Origin: Aquarana catesbeiana
Lineage: Eukaryota; Chordata; Amphibia; Anura; Ranidae
DNA length: 64,000 nt
NCBI RefSeq assembly: GCF_042186555.1
Contig: NC_133332.1
Location: 236,200,015 to 236,264,014 of the forward strand
Direction of reading: 5' to 3'
Part shown: positions 1 to 10,688 of the stretch, one piece after another
How positions within the stretch are numbered: position 1 is the stretch's first letter
Layout: the number at the start of each line of letters is the position of its first letter
The notes under the pieces: generated by a model
Told to the model about the DNA's origin: nothing
Seen by the model: the letters and a program-made list of their open reading frames with translations, nothing else
The model's database searches: none
Program-made: the position numbers and the translations under genes

Positions 1-363
1 TTGCCAGCTCCTTTCTCTCCACAGTGACTCAGCTGTTGATGATCTGCTTGTCAGTCCTGGCTACTTAAAGCCGTCCAGCTCACTTCATCTCTGCCTTCGC
101 CTTTGGTCGCATCTCAGAGATTTTCTCCTGCGTTCATGTTGAAGACTTGCTCAGCTGACATCCCTTCTGGCTCCTGATCCTGCTTGCTGTACTACTACGT
201 TGATCTCTGGCTCTCTGACATTGGCACTGGCTGACTACCCGATCTGGTTACTGAACTCTGGCTATGTATTGACTAAGCTTACTCTGTTTACCTTTTTATT
301 ATTATTATTCAACAGGTGTGATGAACTGTACTTCTGTCTCGGTCTGATTCATGGTTTCTGACA
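1..363 (+). repeat. 5' LTR of Gypsy element (partial)
   Basis: This stretch aligns with 7650-7915: both share the ttgccagctcctttctctcc start, the gttactgaactctggctatg stretch and the ctgattcatggtttctgaca end. The copy here has about 100 bases around 70-215 that the 3' LTR lacks. The outermost bases (the TGTCAGGGCTGGG start seen at 7593) lie left of the window. The sequence right after base 363 (gtaggcgaaggcc) should hold the primer binding site, but I cannot match it to a tRNA. Confidence 0.9.
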
Positions 364-760
364 GTAGGCGAAGGCCATGAATTCAGAAGATGCAGTCAGT
401 CCACTTGGTAATATTTTTTCCAGATTGGATGACCATGATCACCGCATGGATCAGTTTGCCTGAGTCACACGGCTCACCTAGAATCTTCTACTATGGCTGC
501 TCCGGTATATCCTGTGTTGCAGGTCGTCCCTGCTGCTGCTCCAGTCTCTGTGCAGGCACCCGCCTCGAGTATTACCTCTATAAGAGGCATGTCTGGTTCC
601 GCTCTGCTTCACTAGCGATTTGGGGACGATCCAGTTCAATGCAGAGGGTTTCTCAACCAGGTTGAGATATACTTTGAGATGCTGCCCCAGGCGTTTCCCA
701 CGGACATAAGCAAAGTAGGTTTCATGATATCTTTGCTTTGTGAGAGAGCCTTGGCAAACC

Positions 761-1352
761 TGTAACGAGCCCCTGCTCGCTCGGTTCCACTCTCCTGACA
801 CTCCTCTGTGGCTATAGAATCAGATTGCAGATCGCAACATCTGATGGTTCGGTCATCCGATGCTCCGGGATTCAAACTACAGCTATGTGCCGTTCAAATC
901 CAGTTGTGATAGCTCAGAACAAACACCAGGCAGGCTGTATGTAAGTTCAAACAGGAATCTCCCTTTTATTGATGCACACAACACACTTTTATACACAGCT
1001 GTTTGAATACCCCACCCCCAACAACCACTTTCCTATTGGTTAATTGTAAAGTACACTCGAGTCTTCACTCAGGACCTCTTGTCCATGCAAATGAGGACTT
1101 GAAACAGGGTCAGCAGGGATTTGTCCGATAGCTTGGAGGACTGATATATGTGTAATGACACAGAGAAGCCCCAGGGGGTAATTAAAGTACATAAACAAAC
1201 AGTCAAACACAGAACAATGCCTTCCTTCCAGACCATGGAGCCATCTGGAGGGGGTTAGCTTTAAAAGAGAGCAGCAGATCCCCCCCCCCCCCCCCCCCCA
1301 CTGTGTAATAGAATCAAAGGAGAAATACTTCAGTATTCCAAGCTTCATGACA
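761..1352 (-). repeat. 3' LTR of nested element
   Basis: This 592-bp LTR matches 3849-4426. A long poly-C run at about 1279-1300 accounts for most of the length difference. The purine tract at 1353-1366 (minus strand gggggg in context) is the plus-strand primer for this orientation. Confidence 0.88.
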
Positions 1353-1917
1353 ATACTCCCCCCTGGAAAACAGTCCAACAGCCACAGTGGGACCCCGAAC
1401 GGGTCAACTCGAGAATGTTGGAAAAGTAGTCTTAAGGTTCCAACAGTATGAATCGGTCACACTGCAATATGGCAAATACAATTTCCCAGAGTCTGTGTCT
1501 CTTGGGGGGATATGGACCTGAATCCAAAGTAACACCACCTCAAGGGTCCTCAGGCATACAGCTCACAAAGAGCACCGTTCCCCCAAATGCCAGGGCCCAC
1601 GATCGGTCGGCAAGAGGCTAGCAATCAGTCCCCTCCAAAAGCCTCTGTCCCGGCTAGGTCTGTCACATTTCTCCTTTGTCAGCAGATGAATAACACAGGA
1701 GGAGTCGCCAGACAGATTTACTCCGAAGTTAGTCCATAGTTCCAGTCCCCTAATGCCTGTACCCACATAGTACCCCAAACAAACTGTTCCAAACAGAGCA
1801 TTACCCAGCCAACCTCTGCCTCTCTCAGGAGAACATGCCCGCCACTGGGGACAGGCCTGGACTGCCCCTTCTCCCTGGAGTCTTTTAGCCGCTGGAGAGA
1901 AGACAGGGTGACTGGGC

Positions 1918-3737
1918 TCACTCCGTCATGCTGTTGGGGATCTGGGCCGACTGCCCAGCATCCCTGGAGTATACAAGTGAAGTCCCATCCACTTTTAGTA
2001 GGTGAAAATCCCACAGTCCTTGCAAAGCATGGCTGACATCCTCCTGTCTCAGTGTTGCACCATTTTCTGGGGTTGTGTCAGTGGAGACCAAAGTCCCATC
2101 CACTACCACAAGAACTACCTCTTCTGTTAGTTGAGGGCAGAGGCTAGCAGCACTCTGCCCTCTTGCCAGCACTTCTGCTGGGGACTCCACACCCTCCGCT
2201 CTGGCTAACCGTTGGGGCAGGAGGCTGGCTTCCTCCACTCCCAAACTGTGTAACTGCCATTGGGGAAGTGAGCCGGCTGCTTCCTTTTCCATTCCCTCAT
2301 CTGGCTGTTGGGACGATATGTCTGTGGTACTGTCTCCCAGGTGCACGGATCTTTGCTGGGGAGGAAAAACCGCTTCCTCCACCCTGGCCAAATGTTGGGG
2401 AGGGACGATGAACACCTCCTCTCTTCTCCCCTTGTATCCTGATCTGCTGCTGGGAAGTGACCACCTCCTTCTCACCCTGAGCCTCCATAACCGCCACAGA
2501 TGTGGGGCAGAGGTCTTGGAACCTCTGTCCGGTAGCCAGCGCTTCAGCTGGGGAAGTTCCTTGTGACTCCACAGATACTGCTGTTAGTGCTGGGCAGAGC
2601 ACAGTGAAGATTGTCCCTAATAACAGCTCTTCTGCTGGAGGCTCACCAGGTTGTTCTTCCTCAGCAGAAAAGTCTATCAAATCCCCTGTCTCTGCAACTG
2701 GTGTCTGGGGATAAAAGATTCACCATCTCCTGTCCCTGGAACCCAGAAGATGCTATCAGTGCTGGGCAGAGGTTAGCAGAGCTCTGCCCCGTTGTCAGCA
2801 CTTCAGCTTTGGGGATAGCGATCTCCAGATTTTCCACTGCCGATTCTCTGGCATTCTGTTGGACAGGCACATTCCTCCATCCAAGATCATCCAATGCAGA
2901 AACAGGTTCATCAAGGTCAGTCAGCACGTGCTCCACCCGCCATAAGACCTCCGTGTCCATAGCTGCGGGGCCAGGTTGGCAAAGCACAATGTTACTCCGC
3001 CACATTGTCAACTCTTCAGCCAGGATTTCAGAGTTGTCAACTGGTATTTCCTGATAGTCCCAGGCAAAGGGAGCCCCACCCTGCTGCTGAGCAGAGTCTA
3101 GCAGCTGTCTGTAGGCGATCTCCAGCTCCCATTCCTGAACTGCCAGAAATTCCAAATTTTCCTGTGCCCAGTGCACTTCTGAGACATTCAGTCTTCCCTC
3201 TCTGTGCTCCGTTATTTCCTCCAAACGCCACTCCCGATCACTCCCAAAGTCAGGGTCCCTGGACAGCCTCCAGTACAACAATCCCAGGCCATCGTAGTCA
3301 AAGCCTTCCGTGGGGCTGTCATCCGCTGTCTACAGGCACACTTGGGCTACATACCACTGGAGGGCTCTGTAGCTCGCGTCCAACCGCATTTCTGCCCGGA
3401 TCAGCCTGCTTAACTCAGCTGTCCACTCCTGGTTCAGTTTTTCCCCCAATAACAGCATTCGCACTTCATACTTCGACCAGTACCTTACATGGATGGAGGG
3501 GAGAACTTTTCCCTGGTTTCGCTGCTCACGGGCTAGTGCTTCCTTCCAGAGTTCGCAGCGGATAGAATCAAACCATCCCAGTAGGACCTGCTCTGATACT
3601 GGTCCTCTATGCTGTATCTCTCGCAACCTCCTTCTGAATTCCTCTTCCATGGTGGCTGGTATCTGTACCTCTCCTCTCCTGCTATCTGGACCTTGGATCC
3701 AGGTGATGGTTTGGATGTGTTCACGGCAAGGAAGCAC
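1918..3737 (-). pseudogene. Gag-like protein with internal repeats, frameshifted
   Basis: Three consecutive minus-strand reading frames (3330-3737, 2661-3281, then 2297-2680 and 1918-2475) appear to be one broken gene. A likely start is the ATG at about 3650 (MEEEFRRRLREIQHRG). The N-terminal part is helical and charged, with many Trp and Arg (ELWKEALAREQRNQG, EEITEHREGRLNVSE), as in gag matrix/capsid proteins. The C-terminal half has a degenerate repeat of about 24 residues: AEVLTTGQSSANLCP, AEALATGQRFQDLCP, AEVLARGQSAASLCP and weaker copies. I see no CCHC knuckle, protease or polymerase. I do not recognise the family; the gag assignment rests on position after the LTR and primer site. It lies inside an LTR element, so it is not a host gene. 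Confidence 0.55.
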
Positions 3738-3825
3738 GATCCCACCGGTCCCTCCCGGCTCTCAAGTAAGTCTTTCAGTGTGGCTCTCCTGCAGGCTGGT
3801 TTGGAGTGTCCCAGTAACTGAAGAG

Positions 3826-3843
3826 CAAATCCCACCGCTGCCA
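3826..3843 (-). other. Primer binding site of nested element (tRNA-complementary)
   Basis: Five bases inside the LTR the minus strand reads TGGCAGCGGTGGGATTTG. It starts with TGG, the complement of a tRNA CCA end, and continues like the T-arm complement of a Leu- or Ser-type tRNA. The exact tRNA is my inference. Confidence 0.6.
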
Positions 3844-3848
3844 ACCAA

Positions 3849-4426
3849 TGTAACGAGCCCCTGCTCGCTCGGTTCCACTCTCCCGACACTCCTCTGCGGC
3901 TATAGAATCAGACTGCAGATTGCAACATCTGATGGTTCGGTCATCCGATGCTCCGGGATTCGAACTACAGCTATGTGCCGTTCAAATCCAGTTGTGATAG
4001 CTCAGAACAAACACCAGGCAGGCTGTATGTAAGTTCAAACAGGAATCTCCCTTTTATTGATGCATACAACACACTTTTATACACAGCAGTTTGAACACCC
4101 CGCCCCCAACAACCACTTTCCTATTGGTCAATTGTAAAGTACACTCGAGTCTTCACTCAGGTCCTCTTGTCCATGCAAATGAGGACTTGAAACAGGGTCA
4201 GCAGGGATTGGTCCGATAGCTTGAATAGGAGGACTGATATGTGTAATGACACAGAGAAGCCCCAGGGGGTAATTAAAGTACATAAACAGTCAAACACAGA
4301 ACAATGCCTTCCTTCCAGACCATGGAGCCGTCTGGAGGGGGTTAGCCTTAAAACAGGGCAGCAGATCCCCCCCACTGTGTAATAGAATCAAAGGAGAAAT
4401 ACTTCAGTATTCCAAGCTTCATGACA
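3849..4426 (-). repeat. 5' LTR of nested element
   Basis: The 578-bp repeat reads TGTCATGAAGCTTGG at its start and ends GCTCGTTACA on the minus strand. It carries a TATA-like TATAAAAG and an AATAAAAG polyadenylation-like signal about 25 bases apart (plus positions near 4055-4082). It matches 761-1352 along its full length. Confidence 0.88.
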
Positions 4427-5100
4427 AAACCCTTTATGGGAGACGCAAAAACCCGTGGTCCCGAGTTACCCAGAATTTGTGGCTTCCTTCAAAAGGGTAT
4501 TTGACGTTCCCGCACGCTCCGCTTCTGCTGCCAAGGGCCTCATGTCCATCAGACTACGAGAACTGTTGCCGATTACATCATTGAATTCCGTACTTTGGCA
4601 ACAGAGGTTGCTTGGAACAATGAGGCACTCGTGGCTGCCTTCTCTCATGGTCTCTCGGATAAAATCAAGGGTGAGATAGCAGCCCGAGATATACCCACTG
4701 AGCTGGAGGTTGATCACATTTGCCATCCTCATTGACTCCAGACTCAGAGAAAGACTCTCTTAAGGAGCGCTGGCGCAAGCCTCCGGTACATTTGTCTCTG
4801 AGCTTTGCAGTCCCACCCTTGCCTCCCTCACCTCCCATGCCTCCTGGTACCGAGTCAGTCTGTGAAGATGAACCCATGCACTTGGGCTTCACGTGTCTCT
4901 CTGCGGATGAGAGAGCCCTTTGGAGGAGGGATAGATTGTGCCTTTATTGTGGCCAGGCTGATCACTTTTAGAAGTATTGTCCTACCCGTCCAGGGAACGC
5001 CGAACCTTGAGGTCCTGTCACGGACAGACCTTAGGTGGCGTTTTTTCGTCTCTAGTTTCCCAGAAAGATAAGCCCCTGGTTTTGGTTACCCTGTCTTAGG

Positions 5101-5270
5101 CTGAGTCATCCATCGAAATACAGGCTCTAATCGACTCTGGGGATGCAGGCCTGTTCATTGATGCTGCCTTTGTATCGAAGCACTCTATTCCTCTGCAGCT
5201 ACGTGACACTCCACTTGCCATTGAGGCTCTTGATGGGAGACCTCTACAGCTTGCCCATGTGACTCATGTG
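5101..5270 (+). pseudogene. Gypsy aspartyl protease fragment
   Basis: The frame here reads ALIDSGDAGLFIDAAFV around 5124-5175. DSG is the catalytic triad of retroviral-type aspartyl proteases; the next residues are DAG where AAG is usual. The protein continues to about 5268 and then jumps straight into the RT palm, so the C-terminal protease and the RT fingers are missing. It would have cleaved the Gag-Pol polyprotein. Confidence 0.75.
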
Positions 5271-6132
5271 GCCTTTGTAACGCTCCGGCAGTTTTCCAGG
5301 AGTTCATTAACCATGTCCTCCGAGATTTGTTGCTGTTATGTATGGTGGTTTCTCTCAACGATATCCTCATATTTTCCAAGTCCCTGGAGAACCACCACAC
5401 AGATGTCTGTCGTGTGCTTCAGAGACTAAGAGAGAACAATCTCTACTGTAAATTGGAAAAGTGCGAATTCCATTGTGAACAGGTTAAATTCCTGGGCTAA
5501 GTCATTTTCACTGCTGGTTTTTCGATGGACCCAGAGAAACTTTCAGAGGTCCTACAGTGGCCTCGACCTGTGGGTTTATGTCCTCTGCAGCTTTTTCTTA
5601 GCTTTGCCAACTATTATCAGAAGTTTATTCGTAACTTCTCGTCTCAAGCCCCTGACTGATATGACCAGGAAAGACGGCAACCCACAGAGTTGGTCTCAGG
5701 AGTCCATTAAGGCCTTTGAGAGTCAAGACTGCCTTTGTTTCTGCTCCTGTGTTGGCACACCCTGACCCTACGTTGCCTTTTATTCTAGAAGTTGATGCTT
5801 CTGAGACTGGAGTTGGCGCCCTTCTGTCTCAATGTCCTAACTCTGAGTGTGCTATGCATCCGTGTGGCTACTTTTCCAAGAAATTGCACCGGCAGAGTGC
5901 AATTACGAGATTGGTGACAGAGTTTCTGGTGATCATTTTAGCCCTGAAAGAATGGAGACATCTCCTTGAAGGTACCACTGTGCCGGTTCTCATTCTTACT
6001 GACCATAAGAATCTCACATTCTTGTCTAAGGCTAAGCGCTTCTCTCTCCCAGAAGGGTGCGATAGGCTCTTTTCTTGTCCAGTTTTAATTACATTGCCTC
6101 ATTCTTACCCGGTACAAAGAATGCAAGGCTGA
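5269..6132 (+). pseudogene. Gypsy reverse transcriptase (C-terminal part) and RNase H
   Basis: The sequence enters RT at the conserved GLCNAPAVFQEFINHVLRD motif (about 5273-5330). The polymerase active-site box, normally YLDD, reads SLND (VVSLNDILIFSKS, near 5347-5385), so a catalytic Asp and the Tyr are changed. RT thumb and connection follow (NNLYCKLEKCEFH near 5434-5475), with a stop after it. RNase H begins near 5735 with ILEVDASETGVGALLSQ (catalytic Asp in VDAS) and ends with VLILTDHKNLTFLSKAKR near 5985-6037. Frames shift at least twice. Upstream RT motifs are deleted together with the protease tail. No functional polymerase could come from this copy. Confidence 0.85.
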
Positions 6133-6136
6133 CGCC

Positions 6137-7399
6137 TTGTCACGACAATTTTCCTCCACTTCCAAGTTGGAGTCGGTTCCGGTTCCTGTGATTCCTCCTG
6201 ATCGTATTCTGGGTACGGTTCGCACCAGTCTTACTTCTCCTTTGGGTGACAAAATTCTTGCTGCTCAGGTCGATGCTCCTCCTGAGAAACCTTGTGACCG
6301 CTGCTTTGTTCCTGAGAGTCTCTGTACTGCTGTGCTCCAGACTTACCATTCTCCCAAGGCTGCTGGCCACCCTGAGAGGAATCAACTCTTTTGGGCCATT
6401 TCCCAACAATTCTGGTGGCCTAGTCTACGTGCTGATGTAACCACCTTCGTAGCTGCCTGTTCCATGTGTGCTCAGAGTAAGACTCCACGACACCTTCCAG
6501 TGAGCCTCCTACAACCCATACCCAATGGAGAGAGGCCCTGGACCCACCAGGGCAACACAGTTATCCTTATGGTGGTTGACAGGTTCTCGAAAATGTTGCA
6601 TTGTATTCCACTCAAGAAGTTGCCTACTTCTAAGGAACTGGCTTCTATTTTTGCTCGGGAGATCTTACGCTTACATGGGCTACCCAAGGTGATTGTCTCA
6701 GACAGGGGTAGTCAGTTTGTGTCCCGGTTCTGGCTAGCCTTTTGTACACAGTTGGGTATTCGGCTTGCTTTCTCCTTTGGGTATCACCTGCAGTCTAATG
6801 GGGCCGCACAACGAGCCAATCAGTCCTTGGAGCAATTCCTATGTTGCTATATTTCTGACGATCATAACAACTGGTCAGACCTCTTACCATGGGCGGAGTT
6901 TGCTCACAATAGTGCCTTGAATTCAGCTTCCCGTTTGTCCCCGTTTTTGGTGAACTATGGATTCCAACCTTCCGTGTTACCTGCCTTGTTTGTTCTGCAG
7001 AGTATTCTTGCATTAGAGGAGCATCTCCGTGGCCTTCATTCCACTTGGGCACAAGTCCAGAAGGCTTTGCGACATGCTAATGATAGGTACAGACTCCATG
7101 CTGACCGCAGACGCCTGCCTGCGCCTTCCTACCAGGTTGGGGACAGAGTCTGGCTGTCGTCTCGCAACCTCCAATTTCATGTTCCTTCTTTGAAGTTCGC
7201 ACCTCGGTTTATTGGGCCTTTCCGTATCCTTTGCAGGATCAACCCAGTGGCTTACGCGTTAGACCTTCCTCCTAGTATGCACATCACTAATGTGTATCAT
7301 GTCTCCTTATTGAAACCTTTGGTCTGCAACTGCTTTACCACCTCGGTGCCACGTCCTCACCCTATACAGGTTGAGAACCATGAGGAGTATGAAGTATAA
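6137..7399 (+). pseudogene. Gypsy integrase, long ORF but catalytically broken
   Basis: A 420-residue open frame. The HHCC zinc-binding domain is visible (H71, H78, C108, C111). The catalytic core follows. The region carrying the first Asp (normally a Met-Asp-Phe segment after the ERPW motif) is missing: GERPWTH runs directly into QGNTVILMVVDRF. The second Asp is present in IVSDRGSQF (D189). The third catalytic residue, normally Glu in AAERTNQ, is Gln here (AAQRANQ, Q225). The C-terminal GPY/F-like segment is present (FAPRFIGPFRILCRI). The protein is open but should not integrate DNA. It is separated from RNase H only by a frame change. The family's integrase is usually 400-450 residues. Confidence 0.9.
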
Positions 7400-7592
7400 T
7401 CCATTGTTGATTCCGGAGGTTCCGTGGGCACATACAGTACCTTGTGCATTGGAAGGGGTACGGTCCGGAGGAACGCTCTTGGGTCTCATCTTCAGACGTA
7501 CATGCCCCTGTCCTCCTCCGTGATTTCCATACACGTTTTCCCCTCAAGCCCAGTGGTCCTCTGAGGGGGAGGGGTCGTGGAGGAGGGGGTAC
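7380..7592 (+). pseudogene. Integrase-associated chromodomain and polypurine tract
   Basis: In the frame shifted from the integrase, residues read YLVHWKGYGPEERSWVSS near 7437-7490, a classic chromodomain core with HWKGY and the following acidic and Trp residues. Such domains in chromoviruses bind histone marks and steer integration. It is out of frame with the integrase because of indels around 7400-7430. The purine-rich stretch ggaggagggggtac directly before the LTR (7578-7592) is the polypurine tract. Confidence 0.8.
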
Positions 7593-7915
7593 TGTCAGGG
7601 CTGGGCTCAGCCTTCCTTCTCTGAGCTGGTCGCTCAGCTGCCAGTTAATTGCCAGCTCCTTTCTCTCCACAGTGACTCAGCTGTTGATGATCTGCTTGTC
7701 AGTTCTGGCTACTTGAAGTGAGCTGGACAGCTTTATCTCTGCCTTCGCCTTTGGTCACTTCGCCTTTTGGTCACTTTGGCATTGGCTGACTACCCAATCT
7801 GGTTACTGAACTCTGGCTATGTATTGACTACGCTTACTCTGTTTACCTTTTTATTATTATTAAACAAGTGTGATTAACTGTACTTCTGTCTCGGTCTGAT
7901 TCATGGTTTCTGACA
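7593..7915 (+). repeat. 3' LTR of Gypsy element
   Basis: It begins TGTCAGGGCTGGGCTCAGCC and ends GGTTTCTGACA, and matches 1-363. It lacks about 100 bases present in the 5' copy. The following bases are tgaac, a possible half of the target duplication whose partner lies outside the window. Confidence 0.9.
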
Positions 7916-8690
7916 TGAACTTTGTGCATTGTAATGAATCATATTTAGTGCATTATTATGCTGTTAAATAGCTACTAAAAGTTGAAGCACCTGATAGAGG
8001 ATTAAAATGTCTTGTGCAAATCACTGCGTGATTTTATTGAGCTTCCTCAGAAACTAAGAAGCCTTATCAGTCATACAATGTACTAATAATTTACAGCTTC
8101 TGGTAGCAGGGAGGTATCACCTATATGTTCTCTTCCAGGAAACAGTACAATCACTTCTGTTTATCCTTCTCTTTGCACAAGAGCTCAGTGTTACATGGTC
8201 TACAGATTTATGGACACAGCGGCAACAAGCCGAGAGTCAGCTCTGTGCTGCATTTGCTTATATAAGCATTCTGACCACATTCCTTGGTCTAGTACAAACA
8301 AACTGCATTGAATAGGCATTAATAATCTTTTGCTATCAGTTATGTGCGTTCCAGGGTGGGGGCAGAGGTAAAGAAGAACCTGATGTGGTTGGTCACAGTC
8401 CCTTCCAATCATTTACCAGATTTCCTGCCCACACCTCCCACTACAGATAGTAGGAACGAAGACCCAGTTTACACTGAAAGATCTGAGTTCCCTCCTGTGA
8501 TTGGCAAAATAGGGCAATTCTAGGGATGGAAAGTCTCAACACCTGAGTGTACCACTATACAGCATTGTGCTGCCATTTTAACTAGTCCATTGCACAGCAT
8601 GGTAGCCTGGTTGGTCTGTTCAGGACCATAACGCAATGAAAATGCTTGCTGTTTTGTTGTATGCAATCTGTGCTGCCGGTCATCCTTATA
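7916..8690. other. Stretch without a recognised gene or element
   Basis: No long open frame, terminal repeat or known motif stands out. It may be single-copy flanking DNA between the Gypsy and Tc1 insertions. Confidence 0.4.
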
Positions 8691-8692
8691 TA

Positions 8693-10296
8693 CAGTTGTG
8701 CTCATAAGTGTACATACCCTGGCAGAATTTATGATGTCTTGGCAATTTTTCAGACTATGAATGATAACACAAAAACTTTTCTTTCACTCAGGGTTACTGT
8801 TTGATAACAAATGGCTTCAGCCAATCAACTGTGTTTACTCTTTTTAAATCATAATGGCAACAAAAACAACCCAAATTACCCTGATCAAAAGTTTACATAC
8901 CCCCGTTCTTAATACCGTGTATTGCCTCCTTTAACATCAATAACAGCTTGAAATCTTTTGTGGTATTTATGGATGAGGCTCTTTATCTTCTCAGATGGTC
9001 ACGCTGCCCATTCCTCTTGGCAAAAAGCCTCCAGTTCCTGTAAATTCTTGAGCTGTCTTGCAAAAACTGCACGTTTGAAATCTCCCCAGAGTGGCTCAAT
9101 GATATTGAGGTCAGGAGACGGAGATGGCCTCTCCAGAACCTTCACTTTATTCTACTGTGTTTTGGATCATTGTCATGTTGAAATGTCCAAGTACATCCCA
9201 TGCGCAGCTTCCTGGCTGATGACTGCAAATGTTCCTCCAGTATTTTTTGATAACATACTGCATTCATCTTGCCAACAATTTTGACCAAATTTCCTGTGCC
9301 TTTGTAGCTCACACATCTCAAAAACATCAGCGATCCACTGCCGTACCTTTCAACGTAGGCCTTGTTGACTCCTCTCCAAATGTAGCGTTTATGGTTGTGG
9401 CCAAAAAGCTCAATTTTGGTCTCATCACTCCAAATGACTTTGTGCCAGAAGGTTTGAGGCTTGTCTCTGCCGTTTGGCGTATTGTAAGTGGGATACTTTG
9501 TGGCATTTGCGTAGTAATGGCTTTCTTCTGGCGACTCGACCATGCAGCCCATCTTTCTTCAAGTGTCTCCTTATTAGGCATCTTGAAACAGCCACACCAC
9601 ATGTTTTCAGAGAGTCCTGTATTTCACCTTAAGTTATTTGTGGGTTTTTCTTTGCATCCCGAACAATTTTCCTGGCGGTTGTGGCTAAAATATCAGTTGG
9701 TCTACCTAACCGTGGTTTGGCTTCAACAGAACCCCTCATTTTCCACTTGATTAGAGTTTGAACACTGCTAATTGGCATTCTCAGTTCCTTCATTTCCTTG
9801 GATATCTTTTTATATCCCTTTCCTGCTTTACAGTTCAACTACCTTTTCCCACAGATCCTTTGACAATTCTTTTGCTTTCCCCATGACTCAGAATCCAGAA
9901 ACGTCAGTGCAGCACTGGATGAAAGATGCAAGGGTCTGTCAGGAGTCCAGAAACGCATTGACCTTTTATACACACACACAAATTACAAGCAAACAGAACA
10001 CAAGTGAGGATGGTTACCTTTAATATCCATTCAAACCCGTTTTTGTCAACTTGTGTGCATGTTATCAGGCCAAAATTACCAGGGTATGTAAACTTTTGAT
10101 CGGGATCATTTGGGTAGTTTCTGTTGCCATTATGATTTAAAAAGAGTAAAAAACACAGTTGATTGATAATAAATGGCTTCAGCCAAACACGAACCATGAG
10201 TGAAAGAAAAGTTTTTGTGTTATCATTCATATGCTCTGAAAAATGGCCAAGAAATCATAAATTCTGCCAGGGTATGTAAACTTATGAGCACAACTG
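8693..10296 (-). mobile_element. Tc1/mariner element, family A, inactive
   Basis: The outer ends are CAGTTGTGCTCATAAG (8693) and its reverse complement (ending 10296), each flanked by TA (8691-8692 and 10297-10298), the Tc1 target duplication. The inverted repeats are about 210 bp long and contain an inner copy of the TTTACATACCC motif, an IR/DR layout as in Sleeping Beauty-type elements. The transposase is on the minus strand and broken. Length about 1.6 kb is normal for full-size copies. Confidence 0.95.
8909..9884 (-). pseudogene. Tc1 transposase, frameshifted
   Basis: The start is the ATG at 9884 (MGKAKELSKDLWEK) and the natural end is GGNTRY followed by TAA at 8909-8911. The N-terminal helix-turn-helix region is at 9629-9838 (GKGYKKISKEM). 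The first catalytic Asp lies in VIWSDETKIELFG near 9420-9460, the second in FQHDNDPKHS near 9145-9175, and the Glu region in SPDLNIIEPLWGD near 9085-9125. Several indels break the frame (three separate open segments). It would have been a DD34E transposase of about 340 residues. Confidence 0.9.
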
Positions 10297-10298
10297 TA

Positions 10299-10688
10299 GT
10301 AAAGAGGTCAGGCAGAGATAACAGTTTTCAGTATGTTAGAACCTGAATATTAATATTAACTGTATAGGTAAAACCATTTTGCCGTAGACTAATGGCCTGG
10401 ATATATGGCACTTCAAGCCGCTCCATCTCCAAATAGGATCTAATTATTTTTCCTCCATGTTCCTTTTATGTTGCTGTTTGAGACACAAGGGTCCAGGAAT
10501 GGCATTGCAAATTTTAACTTATATGAATGGTCACTATTTCTAGCAAAAGCACTGTAGTCTAGAAAGTGGGGCAATTACAAAAATATAAGCACTCCCGGAA
10601 TGCCCATGCCTGTTTATTACATACTTTCCATGAAGGATTGCCGGAGCCAGGTTTTTGCCACCCAGTCTGTTGGAAATTTTGAGCCAAA
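10299..10688. other. Stretch without a recognised gene
   Basis: AT-rich sequence between a Tc1 copy and a MITE. I see no coding potential or repeat structure. Confidence 0.35.

Larger units (their letters stand above)
761..4426 (-). mobile_element. Nested LTR retrotransposon with gag-like ORF only, inserted in Gypsy gag
   Basis: Two near-identical LTRs (761-1352 and 3849-4426) flank about 2.5 kb. The direct repeat AAACC at 756-760 and 4427-4431 is a 5-bp target-site duplication; removing the element plus one AAACC restores reading continuity of the host gag across the junction, which confirms the insertion. Orientation is minus: a TGGCAGCGGTGGGATTTG primer-binding-like site lies just inside the right LTR, and a purine tract (ccaggggggagtat on the minus strand) lies just before the left LTR. 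By eye the LTRs differ at roughly a dozen or two positions plus a poly-C length change, so it is much younger than its host. I see no protease, RT or integrase inside, so it looks non-autonomous (TR-GAG/LARD-like). Confidence 0.85.
377..4995 (+). pseudogene. gag: Gypsy gag (capsid/nucleocapsid), interrupted and frameshifted
   Basis: The likely start is the ATG at 377, 13 bases after the LTR; the frame opens MNSEDAVSPLGNIF. A stop follows after about 28 codons, then other frames pick up the conserved Gypsy capsid region (CRGFLNQVEIYFEMLPQAFP near 640-705). The gene is cut at 760 by the nested LTR element and resumes at 4432, where the capsid frame continues (YPEFVASFKRVFDVPAR near 4463-4515). 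Further frameshifts follow. At about 4938-4982 there is a CCHC zinc knuckle (CLYCGQADHF, then a stop in place of one residue, then KYC), the RNA-binding nucleocapsid motif. The product would package element RNA; this copy cannot make it. Confidence 0.85.
1..7915 (+). mobile_element. Ty3/Gypsy (chromovirus-type) LTR retrotransposon, decayed, 5' LTR cut by window edge
   Basis: Two matching LTR copies (1-363 and 7593-7915) bracket gag, protease, reverse transcriptase, RNase H, integrase and chromodomain remnants in the standard Ty3/Gypsy order, all on the plus strand. The 3' LTR starts TGTCAGGG and ends TGACA, so the TG...CA convention holds. The left boundary lies outside the window, so the target-site duplication cannot be checked. 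Another LTR element (761-4426) sits inside gag. Without that insert the internal region is about 3.6 kb, shorter than the usual 4-5 kb, because the protease/RT junction is deleted. Frameshifts, stops and loss of integrase catalytic residues make it non-autonomous now. Confidence 0.93.

Noticed and set aside
2163..4032. Plus-strand frames of 80-190 aa within the nested LTR element.
   Set aside because: They are antisense to the gag-like gene, which is oriented by the primer site and polypurine tract.
9229..9750. 173-aa plus-strand frame within the first Tc1 copy.
   Set aside because: It is the antisense shadow of the transposase.
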